This document shows, in pieces, positions 34,323-45,873 of a DNA stretch of 64,000 bases. Where the stretch lies: NCBI GenBank assembly GCA_025558075.1, contig JAHLKF010000006.1, positions 744,001 through 808,000 on the forward strand, written 5' to 3'. The translations under genes were made by a program, and so were the position numbers. Each line of letters starts with the position of its first letter. The stretch's first letter is position 1. A model generated the notes under the pieces. The model saw only the letters and a list, made by a program, of their open reading frames with translations. It was not told where the DNA came from and searched no databases. The DNA comes from Gaertneriomyces semiglobifer (Eukaryota > Chytridiomycota > Chytridiomycetes > Spizellomycetales > Spizellomycetaceae).

Positions 34323-35199
34323 TTAATAGTCGCTGTCCTCATCGTCCGATGATGATTTGGCCGGGTAGCCAAAGATGGACTTTTTGGTTGACGGGCGGTC
34401 TTCTTCAATGGCCTCTGCAAAGCCAGTTTGAGATTAGTCGCAATCCTGGATGAACGGGGTTACACTTCTCAGTAAACAAGAACTTACTGGTTTGCAGTAG
34501 CCATTTTTCAATTGCCGAGGTAGGGACATTATCACTATTACCAACCGCTTCAAAGCCTACCAATCTGCAGATGCAGTCGTTGAGAAAACAGGTGGATAAC
34601 CTTGCTGTAAGACGTACTATACCTATCGACGGAGACACCGTCAATAAACGGTACCACACATGGTAAGACTTTGATCTTCAAGCGCTCCACCAGGAATGGG
34701 GCATCATCTACGTCGATACGGACAAAGCGTGTCCGGAAGAATTTCGGAGCTAATGCCTGTAATGCAACTCAGTATTGAGCGCCTGAAGGCCTGGAACGAA
34801 CCGCCGTCCCATGCTACATACGCTCAGATGCTTATCCATTAGTTGACATCTTCGAAAATCTTTGTGAGCGAAGTGAACGACACAGCACTTTGTGGATGTC
34901 GTTATTGAAAGCACCTCCTTCTCTGATCTGATTGTGTCGTAAGTGCCGTGGCGGTTTTCTTTCATATACTGCAGCTTGTTTATTCTGATAGTCGTTACAT
35001 GCGACTTCCATCAGTAAAAGCACCTCTTTCAAAGCTTGAGGAATGAGAGAGTAGATCAGGGAACTTACTCATGCTTCAACTCATCCATTCTCCTCTCTCG
35101 GTGATCTGCGAGAAAGTCATCATCTTCGCGCTCGAGTTCTGCCAGCAGCTCGTCGTCCGAAAGACCGTCAAACTCGTCACCACGCATTTCGGTGATCAT
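34323..35199 (-). CDS. PLP1: TXNDC9/Plp1 phosducin-like chaperone cofactor
   Basis: Five exons (minus): 35199-35069, 34984-34822, 34756-34623, 34564-34488 and 34414-34323, giving 198 residues. The acidic helical N-terminus (DELLAELEREDDDFLADHRE) and the thioredoxin-like domain (TYDTIRSEKEVLSITTSTK, CVVHFAHKDFRRCQLMDKH, then RFVRIDVDDAPFLVERLKI) match TXNDC9/Plp1. The usual thioredoxin CxxC is replaced (DFRRC), as in this family. These proteins modulate the CCT chaperonin during folding of tubulin and actin. The tail GYPAKSSSDDEDSDY is acidic with likely CK2 sites. The frame is open upstream of 35199, so a short extra exon is possible. It is divergent from RRP43 across 200 bp. Confidence 0.92.
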
Positions 35200-35399
35200 T
35201 TCCAACGCAGTCAGGCAAGGTATAATATATGAATCCTTTGGCGGAAGAGATGCTATTGGGCGTTCGAGTTGTTCAAAGTTGGTGCGTTGGTCCAGACGCG
35301 TTGCCAGGTCCGCATTGCATTCCAAACTTTTTTACTTTTGACCATTGGCTTGAGACGCTAACGAACCGGACAGGCAATACATAGTATAACACCGCAGGA

Positions 35400-36640
35400 A
35401 TGTCAATACCTGTGCATAAGGACTTTGCGTCCAATGGCGTGGGGCCGATGGAAGTGGATGGGGCAGACTCGGATGCCAAAAAGCCTGCCATGTTTTCATT
35501 GGATGCGGAGACGTTTAAAAAGATTCACCCTTCCGAGTATCATCGGCGGTTCCTGACTCAAGGTGTCAGAGCTGATGGGCGACCTCTACAACAGTTCCGG
35601 AAGCCGGTAGTAACCGTTGGTATGTGGGCATTAGCACGAAGCCAATCAAAGTTCGTCTTCCTTACCGTGAACCGCTTCGCAGGTGTTATTAGCACCGCAC
35701 ATGGATCAGCTATGGTTAGATTGGGAGATACTACGGTAGTATGTGGAATAAAAGCTGAAGTGGCAGAGCCTGCACCAGCTCGACCACGCGAAGGGTTCTT
35801 AGGTATGGCCCACCCACGAGCTATTGCGCACGCGGTTCACCTCCAAGCTGATGCATCTACTAGTACCAAATGTGGATCTGCCACCTCTGAGCTCCTCTAT
35901 GTTCCGACCTGGTCCACCATCGGAGCTAACGTCAACGATAAGTGAATTTGTCGACCAGCTGGTAAAGAGGTAGGTCGTTGTCAAAGCGTAGAGTTTGCCT
36001 CCATATATTTAACCTGCTGGAATTTCATAATCATCATAAACAGTTCTGATATGTTCAATCTGGCAGAACTCTGCATTGATGCCGGAAAAGCTGTATGGGT
36101 GCTGTATGCAGATATTGTCTGCATAAATTATCAAGGAAATGTTTTGGATGCAGCTATCATTGCTTTGATGGCAGCGCTACAACATGGTAATTGCCTTGAC
36201 ATGTACAAGCGTTCCTACTGATGTTCACTAAGCTGGTAATGCAGTACGACTACCACCGGCAACATTTTATGAGGAGGAGGATACAGTGCGAGTTGCGATT
36301 GCGCGAACTGTTTCGATACGACCGAAGAAGATACTTCTTCCTGCCACTTTTGGGATTTTTGATGGGTAAGAAACTCCTGAAGTGACTGTCCAGTACAAGT
36401 GAGCCACGACTAAATTCATCTTAAAGGTCGATAGTGATTGCAGATCCTGACATTGCGGAGGAACCGCATCTTTCATCGCAGGTTACTATAGTACTAGACG
36501 ATAGCGGTGGCATATGCGGAGTACTCAAACCGGGAGGGTCGCCCGTGCCAAAAGACATGCTTGCGGAGTGCATCGGGGCCGCAGAAAAGCGAGGGGCGGC
36601 GATACTATCAGGGCTCAAATTAATGAAAGCCTCCGCATGA
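35400..36640 (+). CDS. RRP43: exosome core subunit Rrp43 (EXOSC8)
   Basis: Six exons: 35400-35619, 35683-35802, 35864-35969, 36044-36186, 36245-36365 and 36427-36640, giving 307 residues. It matches EXOSC8/Rrp43 throughout: EYHRRFLTQGVRADGRPL, GSAMVRLGDTTVVCGIKAE, VPNVDLPPLSSSMFRPGPP, WVLYADIVCINYQGNVLDA and CGVLKPGGSP. It is an RNase PH-fold subunit of the six-membered exosome ring, which threads RNA to Rrp44/Rrp6 for 3'-5' processing and decay. Eukaryotic ring subunits are catalytically inactive. The N-terminal 40 residues are a divergent, acidic extension. It sits head to head with PLP1. Confidence 0.95.
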
Positions 36641-36702
36641 TATTCACATCAGCGCCATGAAGTTGTGCATCAGTTCATCTTTTGTTATTCTCAGGTCTGC
36701 CC

Positions 36703-37383
36703 TTAGCCAAGAATGGCTTTCTTTAGCCCTTCATAAGCGGGTTCAACGCTATCGTTCGTCACGACGACATCAACATTACCCGGTTCCAGTCCCCAGGCCA
36801 TTTCCCTTTTGGCTGCCTCTAACCTTTTACCTAACGTCTCATCAGTTTCTGTCCCTCTTCCTTTCAAGCGCTCCTCTAATTGTTCAACACTTGGTGGAGC
36901 AATAAATATGAACTGCGGGTGCCCCCCGAGCTTCCCTTCTCCATTTTTCAACTGATCCTGGAGTTGAATAACTCCTTGCATCTCTATGTCAAGAATGACA
37001 TGCCTGCCGCGCTCTAGCACGTCACGCACAGCATCAAAACTTGTGCCATACATGTTCCCTGCGTACTCAGCGTGCTCAATAAACTTTCCCTCAGATATTT
37101 GCTGTTGCATGCTTTCGCGGGAGGTGAAATGATAGTCTTTCCCGTCAACTTCGCCAGGGCGGGGGTTACGTGTGGTGTGAGATACGCTAAAGCCAAACAT
37201 GTCAGGGTGATCCGCGAACAAACGCTTCAGAAGTGTGGATTTGCCGGAACCCGACGGACCGCACACGATGATAGGACGAGGGACGAATGTCCTGTCGGTT
37301 CCTGTGCTTGGGGCGCTCGCGGTAGTAGCCATTTCCGGTTGCGCCGCCTCAGATGCAGCGACCATTCCGCAAGCGTTACCCAT
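36703..37383 (-). CDS. GUK1: guanylate kinase
   Basis: From ATG 37383 the protein is 226 residues. The P-loop is GPSGSGKST (about residues 42-50). GMP-binding elements are SVSHTTRNPRPGEVDGKDYH and the EYAGNMYGTS segment, and ERLKGRGTET belongs to the lid. It phosphorylates GMP to GDP using ATP and is essential for guanine nucleotide supply. The N-terminus is longer than usual: MGNACGMVAASEAAQPEM. Gly2 with Cys5 resembles an acylation signal, though position 6 is Gly rather than Ser/Thr. Two later in-frame ATGs (37365 and 37332) could instead start a cytosolic form of normal length. It is a single-exon gene. Confidence 0.95.
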   Translation of the reverse strand: MGNACGMVAASEAAQPEMATTASAPSTGTDRTFVPRPIIVCGPSGSGKSTLLKRLFADHPDMFGFSVSHTTRNPRPGEVDGKDYHFTSRESMQQQISEGKFIEHAEYAGNMYGTSFDAVRDVLERGRHVILDIEMQGVIQLQDQLKNGEGKLGGHPQFIFIAPPSVEQLEERLKGRGTETDETLGKRLEAAKREMAWGLEPGNVDVVVTNDSVEPAYEGLKKAILG

Positions 37384-37882
37384 GGCCGGTGTCGCGTGTA
37401 GCAAGCTCGGCCTTTGATATCTATTATCAAGCTCTTATGCGCGAGAGAGGACGGTGGCGGTGGTAAGACGTACTGTCTACGGCTGGCAATTAGGCCAAAC
37501 TGCAGACGAAAGCAAGGTGGAAACCATGCAACACAAAGTGGATCCTCTAGGCCCCTTTAAGAAAATTCTCCGTGCAAGGCGTCCTTTGTTCAGGACCAAA
37601 AATATCCATCTCCGACGAAAACTGATAGAAAACCGTAATGCTCCATGCGCGTGGCGTAGCTGGCAGGCAGCGGGAAACCTCTCTAATGTATTGTCGTGTC
37701 CCTCAACTTCTGCAGGGCATACCAATTATCTCTAGAACTCTGCCTGCAGATCCTTCGCGACGCGCCGATGCCGCGATGCGCAATACAAGAGTTAACCTGT
37801 TCAAGGGCTAGGGGTCATTTAATCTACAAGGGCCTTGAAAGTTGACCAGCGGTCAACTGATTATGACTTAAATGAGGTAATG
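37384..37882. other. intergenic region between GUK1 and the CH-kinase gene
   Basis: This is the GUK1 promoter and the 3' flank of the kinase. A plus-strand frame (37454-37735, no ATG until internal) has a partly protein-like composition with many Lys/Arg, but no domain or splice partner. No gene was accepted. Confidence 0.4.
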
Positions 37883-40865
37883 CTACATGATTAAACAATC
37901 CTTGTCACCCGACATTGATTTTTTTCGTCTCCGCAACTTGGATTTCCTTCTCTTCGGCTTTTCATCTTTGGATTCCAGCACCAGGTCCTTTCCTCTATCA
38001 CTTTCAAAGGATACAGGAGGCTTCCTTCCTCGCTCCTCTATGCCTTTGTCTACGGACAGGAACTGGTCGTGAGCATCTTCCTGCCCGTCCTCTGTGGGCT
38101 CATCGGATTGCCGACTTATGTCCGCGTCACCTGTTAGCGCCTCTGCTACTGTGGCAGATGTGTCCGACAGGACCCGCGGTTCATTGAGAATTGATGTATC
38201 GTCCAAGGACCTGTCATTTGGTTCGGGGATGGTGTCCATGGATGGTCCCATCTGATCGAGTGCTCCAGGGACGGCAGGTATACTAGTGCTCTGTTCGATA
38301 AGTCGTGCGCTGCCTTCGAGAAGCATTGCGCTCTCTTGCGCAGTTTTTGGGTCCTTTGGAATCGGATTAGTTTGACAATTCCATTACAAGGAGAACCACA
38401 ACTTCCAATACCTTATACTTGAGCCGGATCCAATCATGTTTCAAAAGTTGATTGGCTGTCCAACGTTCACCGATGTCGCGCTGAAAGCATTTCATAAAGA
38501 AATCCTCTAGTTCTTCCGAGATGTCTTCTGGCATTGGCGGATGCTCATCTAGAAGTTTACATTCCCACCTGAGTATCCAGCGCTGAACCAGTTATCAAAT
38601 GAAGCGTAAACAGTACGCACCTTCAACGATCCGAAATAGGGCAGTCATAGGGTTTTTCAATTCTAGATAGGGGGGCCGCCCATCGATCATTTCGATAATT
38701 GTGCAACCTAAACTCCTACGAAACAACGATCGTTAATCGGAAATCAGGGCAAGGTATTCATCCGTCATGCAACATACCATATGTCCGACGCTGTCGACGC
38801 TCCTTTCAGCTCAATGATCTAATTCCACCGACGGCATGGGTTTATAACAGCGCTGTTTCCCAGTAATGTGGATTATAAGACATACCTCGGGAGCCATCCA
38901 GTACGGTGTACCTGCTACCGCTTGCTCATCCTCTCCCACGCCGTTCAGCTGTTTTGATACACCAAAGTCGGACAACTTAACAGTGCTATCCTTGGTTGTC
39001 AAGATATTCGCGCATTTGAGATCGCAATGCACAACGCCCTTTTCATGAAGGTAACTCAGGCCTTCCAAAATGTGTTCCACATATACAGCGGCTAGTCGCT
39101 CCGGTATGACACGGTTGAACTTCCTCATTATACTTTGCAAAGATCCACATTCCATATACTCTAGCACGATATTGAGGTACTTGTCCTCCTGTACAAATCC
39201 CAAATATTTGACAATGTTCGGATGCTCAAGCGACTTCAATAGTTCCACTTCCTGCATAAGATCCTCAACGCGATCCTTTCGATCCGCTAGTGGGATGCGT
39301 TTGATAGCAGCAACCTGCCCAGTTTCAATATTCAATGCCTGATAGACGGACCCAAATTGACCCTTGCCAATGCAGGAGCCCAACTGGTAATTTCCGACCG
39401 TCAGAGCAGGTCCTTTTCCTCGCATACTGCTTCCACGTGAACCGGGCCGACTTGAGGATGACCGGTAAGGCGGAGATTCCGTACGCGACTTGATCTGTTT
39501 ATCGGATTCCGTGCGCTTGACGCCCATTAGAGGCCCAACCTTTGGTGGCCTGGTATTTCCCATGTGCGAGGTGGACATGGACTTGCCATGTACACGCATC
39601 TTCTGCATTTCCAGGGTGGCAGTGTCAATAGCCGGCAGTGGCGGCAAGATGGAGTTCGAAACGCCCACCAAATCCTTCGTGTCGTTTGAAGGCGGCGAGC
39701 TGTCCTTCTCATTCCCTTCACGCAGTGCTTCACTTCCACTTTCAAAATGTATATCGTCCAAGTCTGCCGGAGAATCATTGGGAATTGATGGCTCCACCGG
39801 TTCAGAAAAGCTTGGTACTTCCGGCTTATGCATCAGTGTAAATGTCTCCGACTGGGATATTTCTACAGCCGGTGTGACAGGGGTATATGCCAGTATTTCG
39901 TCGGTAGAAGGAGTTGACACAGGAAGGTCATTATAGTAAAAAGGTACAGGATCGACGGTCCGAGACGGTAAACCCGCCCCTATAGGGAGAGGTGGATTTG
40001 ATGCATCTGTGTCTGCAGGCCGACTCTTCTGATTGTTCATAACACGAGCTAGGGTCAGAATCGTGACAACCACTTGTTGCATGTCTTTTGCTTCAAAAAG
40101 GTCGACCGTTTGAAATAATTCGTGTCCCTTCAATCCCAGATTTGCGCAGGAATTGAGAAATCGATTTATATTCTCCATTTGCATAAAGGGCATATTGCGC
40201 GTGCTGATCAGTGGTATGCTCCCGGGTTTCAACTTGTTCATCACGCTATAGGCAATGTAAATTATCAACCAGGCCGACGGCAACCGAAAACGCGCAGTAT
40301 ACCATAAACTTACTGGCAGAGAATGACACCGCTTTTGAGCGATTCATGCAAGCTTTCGTGAGGAAGTTTCTGACCCAAGACTGTCTCAAGCCATTGTACG
40401 GCAGCGGCTTGATTTTCAGAATGTTGCGCTGCTCTCTTTTGTGCCACGCGTTCTAAGGCCTTCTCCTCCTCCACGTCCAGTGAGGTGACGGACTCGCGAG
40501 TACCGAGTGCAAAACCGCCCATGTCCGGCGCGACGCGGGTCATACTGAGAGCACGTAGATCTGCAATGGTCCTGCGCTTCAGGATGGGAGACGGTTTGCT
40601 GGTCGATACTGGGCAAATTGGGAGAGAAGGTTGCCGCAAAGGAATATGATGGAGGAGGAACTCGGCGGGTACGGTGGACGGGGAAGGTGGAAGCGGTTCG
40701 GCAGGGACGAAGTAAAGTTTGTTCAACCAAGAATGCCGCCTACTGCCGCCTCCTGGAAAATGTCAGATGACGTGGGCTACCAGAAAGTATCAACAACAAC
40801 TACTAACCGTCAGTTTCACCTTCAAGGGATGACCAGGCTGCAATGCTTCGGCGTCGAGCTGTCAT
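37883..40865 (-). CDS. calponin-homology / SepH-Cdc7-like kinase fusion with polybasic CaaX tail
   Basis: Seven exons (minus): 40865-40820, 40752-40314, 40245-38886, 38818-38778, 38715-38621, 38548-38412 and 38353-37883, giving 862 residues. Residues about 125-240 are a calponin-homology domain (AVQWLETVLGQKLP, SGVILCHVMNKLKPGSIPLI, then INRFLNSCANLGL). Residues about 445-703 are a kinase of the STE11/Cdc7-SepH type: glycine loop IGKGQFGSVY, VAAIKRIPL, the HCDLKCANIL catalytic loop, DFGVSKQL, and AGTPYWMAPE. The C-terminal tail ends with Lys/Arg-rich PKRRKSKLRRRKKS and the last four residues CLIM, a CaaX prenylation box, so the layout resembles the K-Ras4B anchor. It probably acts in septation or MAPK-type signalling at a membrane; that part is inference. 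All splice junctions keep phase. Confidence 0.9.
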
Positions 40866-41524
40866 GGTAAAGAATGTGAGTGCGGACGTTTCGCGCAGGC
40901 TCCTTCAACAGCACCCTAGCCTAGCACAACTCCACTCTGCCTCCATGTGAGCAACACCACAGAGATGAGCAGCTCGGACAGCCTGCCAAAGCCATTGCGC
41001 ACGCATGCGGCTGTCAAGTACGCCCGTGGTTCTGTGTGCTAAAATGCTGTCGAACATCGCGAGCTCTTGTACACACCTTTCTGAGGACAGCACCACACAC
41101 ACCGCCGCCAAGCGCAGCAATTCCAAAAAGAGCAACTGGACGGGCCAAGCTCAAGCGCCGTTGTTCACAACTATCTGCGCCTTCTAATGGAGAGGTGAGT
41201 TTCCTCTATTAGCACAGCTCCCAAAAGTCTTCCAGAGCACCTTCTGTGGTGGTGATTACGTACGCCACAGACGCGGGCGATTTCATATTTCCAGGCGCCA
41301 GTCAGTCGAGAATCATTTGCAGCAAAGGCAACAGACTTCTTTGTTATGCATGGCCGAACCTGGATTGGCGGTTGGGTGGGGGGGGAGCAACTTCTTCCAC
41401 CGAGGTGTTGCGATGGGTTACTCTCTGGTTGATCAAGAGCGGCGCGAGTATTTGACGTCCACGGCCAATGTTTGCTTTTCGCTGAGCCTAATACGATGTA
41501 TGTACTGGCTTTCTATTTAATGCA
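40866..41524. other. intergenic region upstream of the CH-kinase gene
   Basis: Short open frames on both strands lack any domain signal. A run of about ten Gs (near 41378-41387) is the only notable low-complexity element. The region holds the kinase promoter and the 3' flank of the Smr gene. Confidence 0.45.
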
Positions 41525-42061
41525 TCAAAGGATATTACACACAGAATCTATAAACCATCCCACAGCGCCCTGGGGTACGTCCAATTCTATAATGATGCGC
41601 CCGGGATTCGTCTTGGACGGATATGCACGGATACGCTCTCTCTCAATCAACTCCTGTACCGCCGGCTTTATCTTGGCAATACCATCTATACTATTCCTGC
41701 CTCGGCCGGTGATGATTTCCACGCGCTTAGTACCGTCCCGCTTGCACTTTCGTATGTGGTCTTCCAAAAACGCGATGGCTTCCTTGACATGCAGTCCGTG
41801 CAAGTCTATCTCTTCCAATGTTCGCCCACGTCCAGAGTTATTGGCTTTGAATATCAGCTCGGCGGCTCTCCGGTTGAGCAACTTCTTTTTAGCATCATGC
41901 TCTTTGCCTTTCTCGCTTAGTTCTTTTGCTTCCCGCTTCCTCCCGGCAGCATACGCTGCTCGTGACTGACTGAAGCTTTCGTTCCGGAATGCTGCTTCCT
42001 TTCTCGCCTGCTCACGCAGACCGGTGGCTTCCTCTGAAGGACTAGATACACTGTTTCCCAT
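41525..42061 (-). CDS. DUF1771-Smr domain protein, predicted N-myristoylated
   Basis: This is a 178-residue single-exon protein. Residues about 15-75 are the helical DUF1771 segment (REQARKEAAFRNESFSQSRA). Residues about 85-175 form the Smr domain with LDLHG-type motif IDLHGLHVKEAIAFLEDHI and the TGRG-type motif EIITGRGRNSIDGIAKIKPA, the residues linked to nuclease or nucleic-acid binding in the family. The N-terminus MGNSVSSPS fits an N-myristoylation signal (Gly2, Ser6). Fungal DUF1771-Smr proteins are linked to RNA surveillance; a lipid-anchored version would be unusual. It is divergent from KAP123, with about 245 bp between the starts. Confidence 0.9.
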   Translation of the reverse strand: MGNSVSSPSEEATGLREQARKEAAFRNESFSQSRAAYAAGRKREAKELSEKGKEHDAKKKLLNRRAAELIFKANNSGRGRTLEEIDLHGLHVKEAIAFLEDHIRKCKRDGTKRVEIITGRGRNSIDGIAKIKPAVQELIERERIRAYPSKTNPGRIIIELDVPQGAVGWFIDSVCNIL

Positions 42062-42306
42062 CCCCTCTCACTCATGGCCATGCATCGAATGCTCCACCCG
42101 TTCGTCATGGTTCTTATATATATCATCGGCGACCCTTCCAAAGGAAGCAATACATTTTGTAATCAATAACCATTTGTACAAACCCTATCCCGCTGCCAAA
42201 AACTTGCTTTTGGGCAACAGATCTTCTTCCAAAGACACGTATGAACGGGGCCAACGCTCCTGGACAGGCATAGGGAAAAGGAAAAGGGTGGGCAGAGAAC
42301 GCATCA

Positions 42307-45300
42307 TGGAGGTAAGTGGGCCCGCAATGTATTGTCTACAACCTGAAAACCGTGCAATGGCAAACTCGTATTTCATCTACCAATAGGCTCTCGCTGCTCT
42401 GACGGCAGAAGTGGAAGAGCTCTTGCAGCAAATTCGCAGTGGCGATACCACCAGGCTGCAAGCGGTGAGCTCCATGTGTCTTGCTTTTATCGCAGCTGCG
42501 GTTTCAAGCTAATTTGTATCTGTTTGGCAGGCCACCGCGGCATTAAGTTCTCGAATTTATGTCAATCCGCACTGCATTCCCGTGCTATTTGAACTGGCTT
42601 CAACGCGACCAGATGCAGGACTACGTCAGCTGGCAGCGGTAGAACTCCGGAAGCAAATAAAGAAGCAAGGAGGAGCTTCGTGGGACGCACTGGATGAAAA
42701 TTTGAGGAGTATCATAAAGCAGAGAGTCCTCGCAGTAGTGCTAGCTGAACCGGAGAAAACTGTACGCCATTCATTCGCTAGAGTTGTTGCCGAGATTGCG
42801 AGGATTGAGTTGCCAAAAGAACAATGGGGCGAACTCATTGCCTTCATTTACAGCTGCTGTCAAAGCGAAACGCCCGCTCATCGTGAGATTGGAGTATTCG
42901 TTTTGGACACCCTTTTCGACGTCATTGCGGATGAACTCACCGACAAAATGCCCGCCCTTTTCTCGCTGTTTTCTCAAACGCTAAATGACCCCCAGAGTTT
43001 GGACGTACGAACAACTACACTCAATGCTTTGGGTAAAGTTGCTGATTTCATCGACCCTCAGTCACAAGAGGAAGTGAAGGCGTATAGGGAACTGATTCCT
43101 TCCATGGTGAGCGTTCTCCAGGAGTGCCTGGCAACGGACCAAGACAAGGCCGTCAAAGGTTTTGAAGTGTTCGACAATCTCCTCGTCATCGAGGCGCCGC
43201 TATTGACCAGGCACCTGACGCAACTCGTCCAATTTTTTGTCCAAGTTGCCGCGAACACAGATTATGATGACTCCGTGAGAGTGTCTGCGCTTTCATTCCT
43301 CATGTGGACGGTGGTGTACCAGAAAAACAAGCTAGTCAAGCTGAACCTCGTACAGCCCCTCATCGCGAGCTTGTTCCCGATAGCTGCCGAGAAGCAACCC
43401 GATGATGAGGACGACGACCGTGCGTCACGGGTAGCTCTGCAAGTTCTCAATTCCCTCTCTACAAATCTCGCGCCGCAACAAGTGTTCCCGGATTGCATGC
43501 AGTTGATTGTTTCCTATATGCAGAACCCCGACCCTAACTGCCGATCTGCAGCCATGCTCGCATTCGGTGTCATGGTCGATGGTTGTGCGGATCACATGCG
43601 CAGCAAGATCAAAGAACTTCTTCCTCTACTGTACAGTGGATTGCAGGATCCACATCCCATTGTCCGTCATGGTGCGTGCATGGCTCTTGGGTCCTTTGCT
43701 GATGAGCTAGCCGATGAAATTTCAGGGGAGCACGCCACTCTGCTGCCTATAATATTCAACCTCATGCATGAAGGCGATGTGAAACTGCAACGCTCCTCTG
43801 TGAACGCGCTTGACGCTATCTTGGGAGGGTTGGGCGATGAGATAAAAACGTATTTGCCAGTGCTGATGGAGAAACTAGTACTGTTGCTGTCTCACGGCCC
43901 AAGAGACCTCAAAGTTCAGGGCATCGTCATCGCTTGCATTGGTTCAGCTGCCCATTCCTCGGGCGATGACTTCGTCCCGTATGCTCCTAAGGTCCTAGAG
44001 TGCCTTCATCCGTATATGACCACAACAGAGGCTGAAATGCTTGATCTACGCGGCCTAGCAATTGATTCCGTCAGTGCGGTCGCTGAAGCAATTGGCAAAG
44101 ACCTCTACCGTGCCCAACTGGAGGGTACAATGACATCCGTTGTACACGGGCTGGAGCTGGATAACTCAAGACTCCGTGAATGCTCTTACACATTTTTCTC
44201 GACAATGGCTCGCGTTTTCGAGGAGGAATTCCACCCTTACCTTGAGGTAGTAGTTCGCCAATTACTGAAGTCCTGCAATATTGAGGAGAAAGACCCATAC
44301 GCCTTTGAACAAGAAAACGAAGATGAGGATATTGATCTTGGAACTGAGGAAGACGACCACTACCCAGGTTTCAGTTTGAATAATGCTATAGCCGAGGAGA
44401 AGGAGTGCGCAGTTGACGCCTTGGGTCAGATTTTTGCAGCATGCCCGACGCCTTTCTTGCCGTATGTTCAAGAGAGTGTTAACGCCTTCATTGGGATGTT
44501 AACTCATTTCCACGAAGGGGTCAGAAAGTCGGCGGTTGGTTCTCTATTCTTGTTCATGTTGACCTTTTATAAAATGTCAAATGCGACGAAGTGGATACCT
44601 GGCTATCCCCTACATGTACCCTTGCATGAAAATGTCGACAGTCTAGCGAAACTTGCTATGGAAGGCATTGTCACGATGCTGGATGACGAGGAGGACAAAA
44701 GTGTTGTAGCACAGACCTTCAATGAATTGAATGAAGCATTGAAAGAAATGGGACCTGGTGCGCTCGGTGGTCGACGCGACGCAATAGCCGAGACGATTCT
44801 GCTAGTACTCCAAAAGGAACACAAATCGCAATTGGACGTTGAAGTCGATGACGAGATGGGTGAATCGAGTGGAAGCATATTGAGGCGCGGAGCCAACGCA
44901 CCGGCTGAAGATGACGTTGATCAAGCTGAATATGAGGCCGTTCTGATAAACGCTGCATGCGATCTCGCCGGCGGAATGGCCAATGCCCTTGGTCCGGATT
45001 TTGCCCCCTACTTTCAGCGGTACTTCCCGCTTATTGCGAAGTACTACAAGAAGAATCGCCCGGTATCCGATCGAAGCATGGTGACCGGCGTAGTTGCAGA
45101 ATGTATAGCGGGTTTGAAACGTGGAATCACGCCGTTCACCAGCGACGTTCTTCACTTGCTCGTCAAAGCTTTGTCGGATGAGGAGGATGAAGTACGCAGC
45201 AATGCCGCGTTTGGTGTCGGGTTGTTGATTGAGCATTCAGAACAGGATCTCTCAAGGTGCGTTTCGCACTAACGAGTTGATTGTTCCACTTGTTGCTCAC

Positions 45301-45815
45301 CCATCCATTTCAGTTACTACATACAGATTTTGCAACTGCTTCGACCGATGTTTGATGTTAAATCTCAGGTTAACATTGCGGACAATGCATCTGGTGCCGT
45401 TTGCCGAATGATTCTGAGGCATCCGGCTGCTGTTCCCCTTGACCAAGTATTACCGGTGGTACTGTCTCGTTTGCCCTTGAGAGATTACGAGGAGAATGAA
45501 CCCATCTATACCTGTATTATTACTCTACTACGTGCCTCAAATGCATATGTGAGTAGGATTACTGGACCGCATACACACTCACACTCATGGACTAATGTTT
45601 GCCTCATGCAGCTCCTTCAAAATATGCCGCAACTGCTGAGTATCTTCGCTCAAGTGTTGAGCCCGCCGGCGAATCAGCTAAAAGACGACACCCGCAAGGC
45701 GCTCCTGGACATACTTCACACACTAAAAGACCAGCATGCCGCCGATTTCCGGAATATGATGGCAAGTATGCCAGGGGAGCACGCTTCCGCCTTAGCAGTT
45801 GTTTTGTCAGGTTAG
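42307..45815 (+). CDS. KAP123: importin Kap123/importin-4
   Basis: Five exons: 42307-42312, 42387-42464, 42531-45256, 45314-45548 and 45612-45815, giving 1082 residues. The first coding exon is just ATGGAG, six bases. The protein is all HEAT repeats; recognisable pieces are LRQLAAVELRKQI in the importin-beta N-terminus, SCRSAAMLAFG-like repeats (PNCRSAAMLAFGVMVDGCAD), an acidic loop (EQENEDEDIDLGTEEDDHY) and KALSDEEDEVRSNAAFGVGL. Kap123/IPO4 imports ribosomal proteins and histones through the nuclear pore under RanGTP control. It is convergent with the 7TM orphan gene, 58 bp apart. The tiny first exon depends on the good donor GTAAGT and the phase-matched downstream frame. Confidence 0.93.
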
Positions 45816-45873
45816 GTCAATGGTCTTTATCATAATAGCATAGTCTTCACTTTGTATTTCGATCTTATACAAT

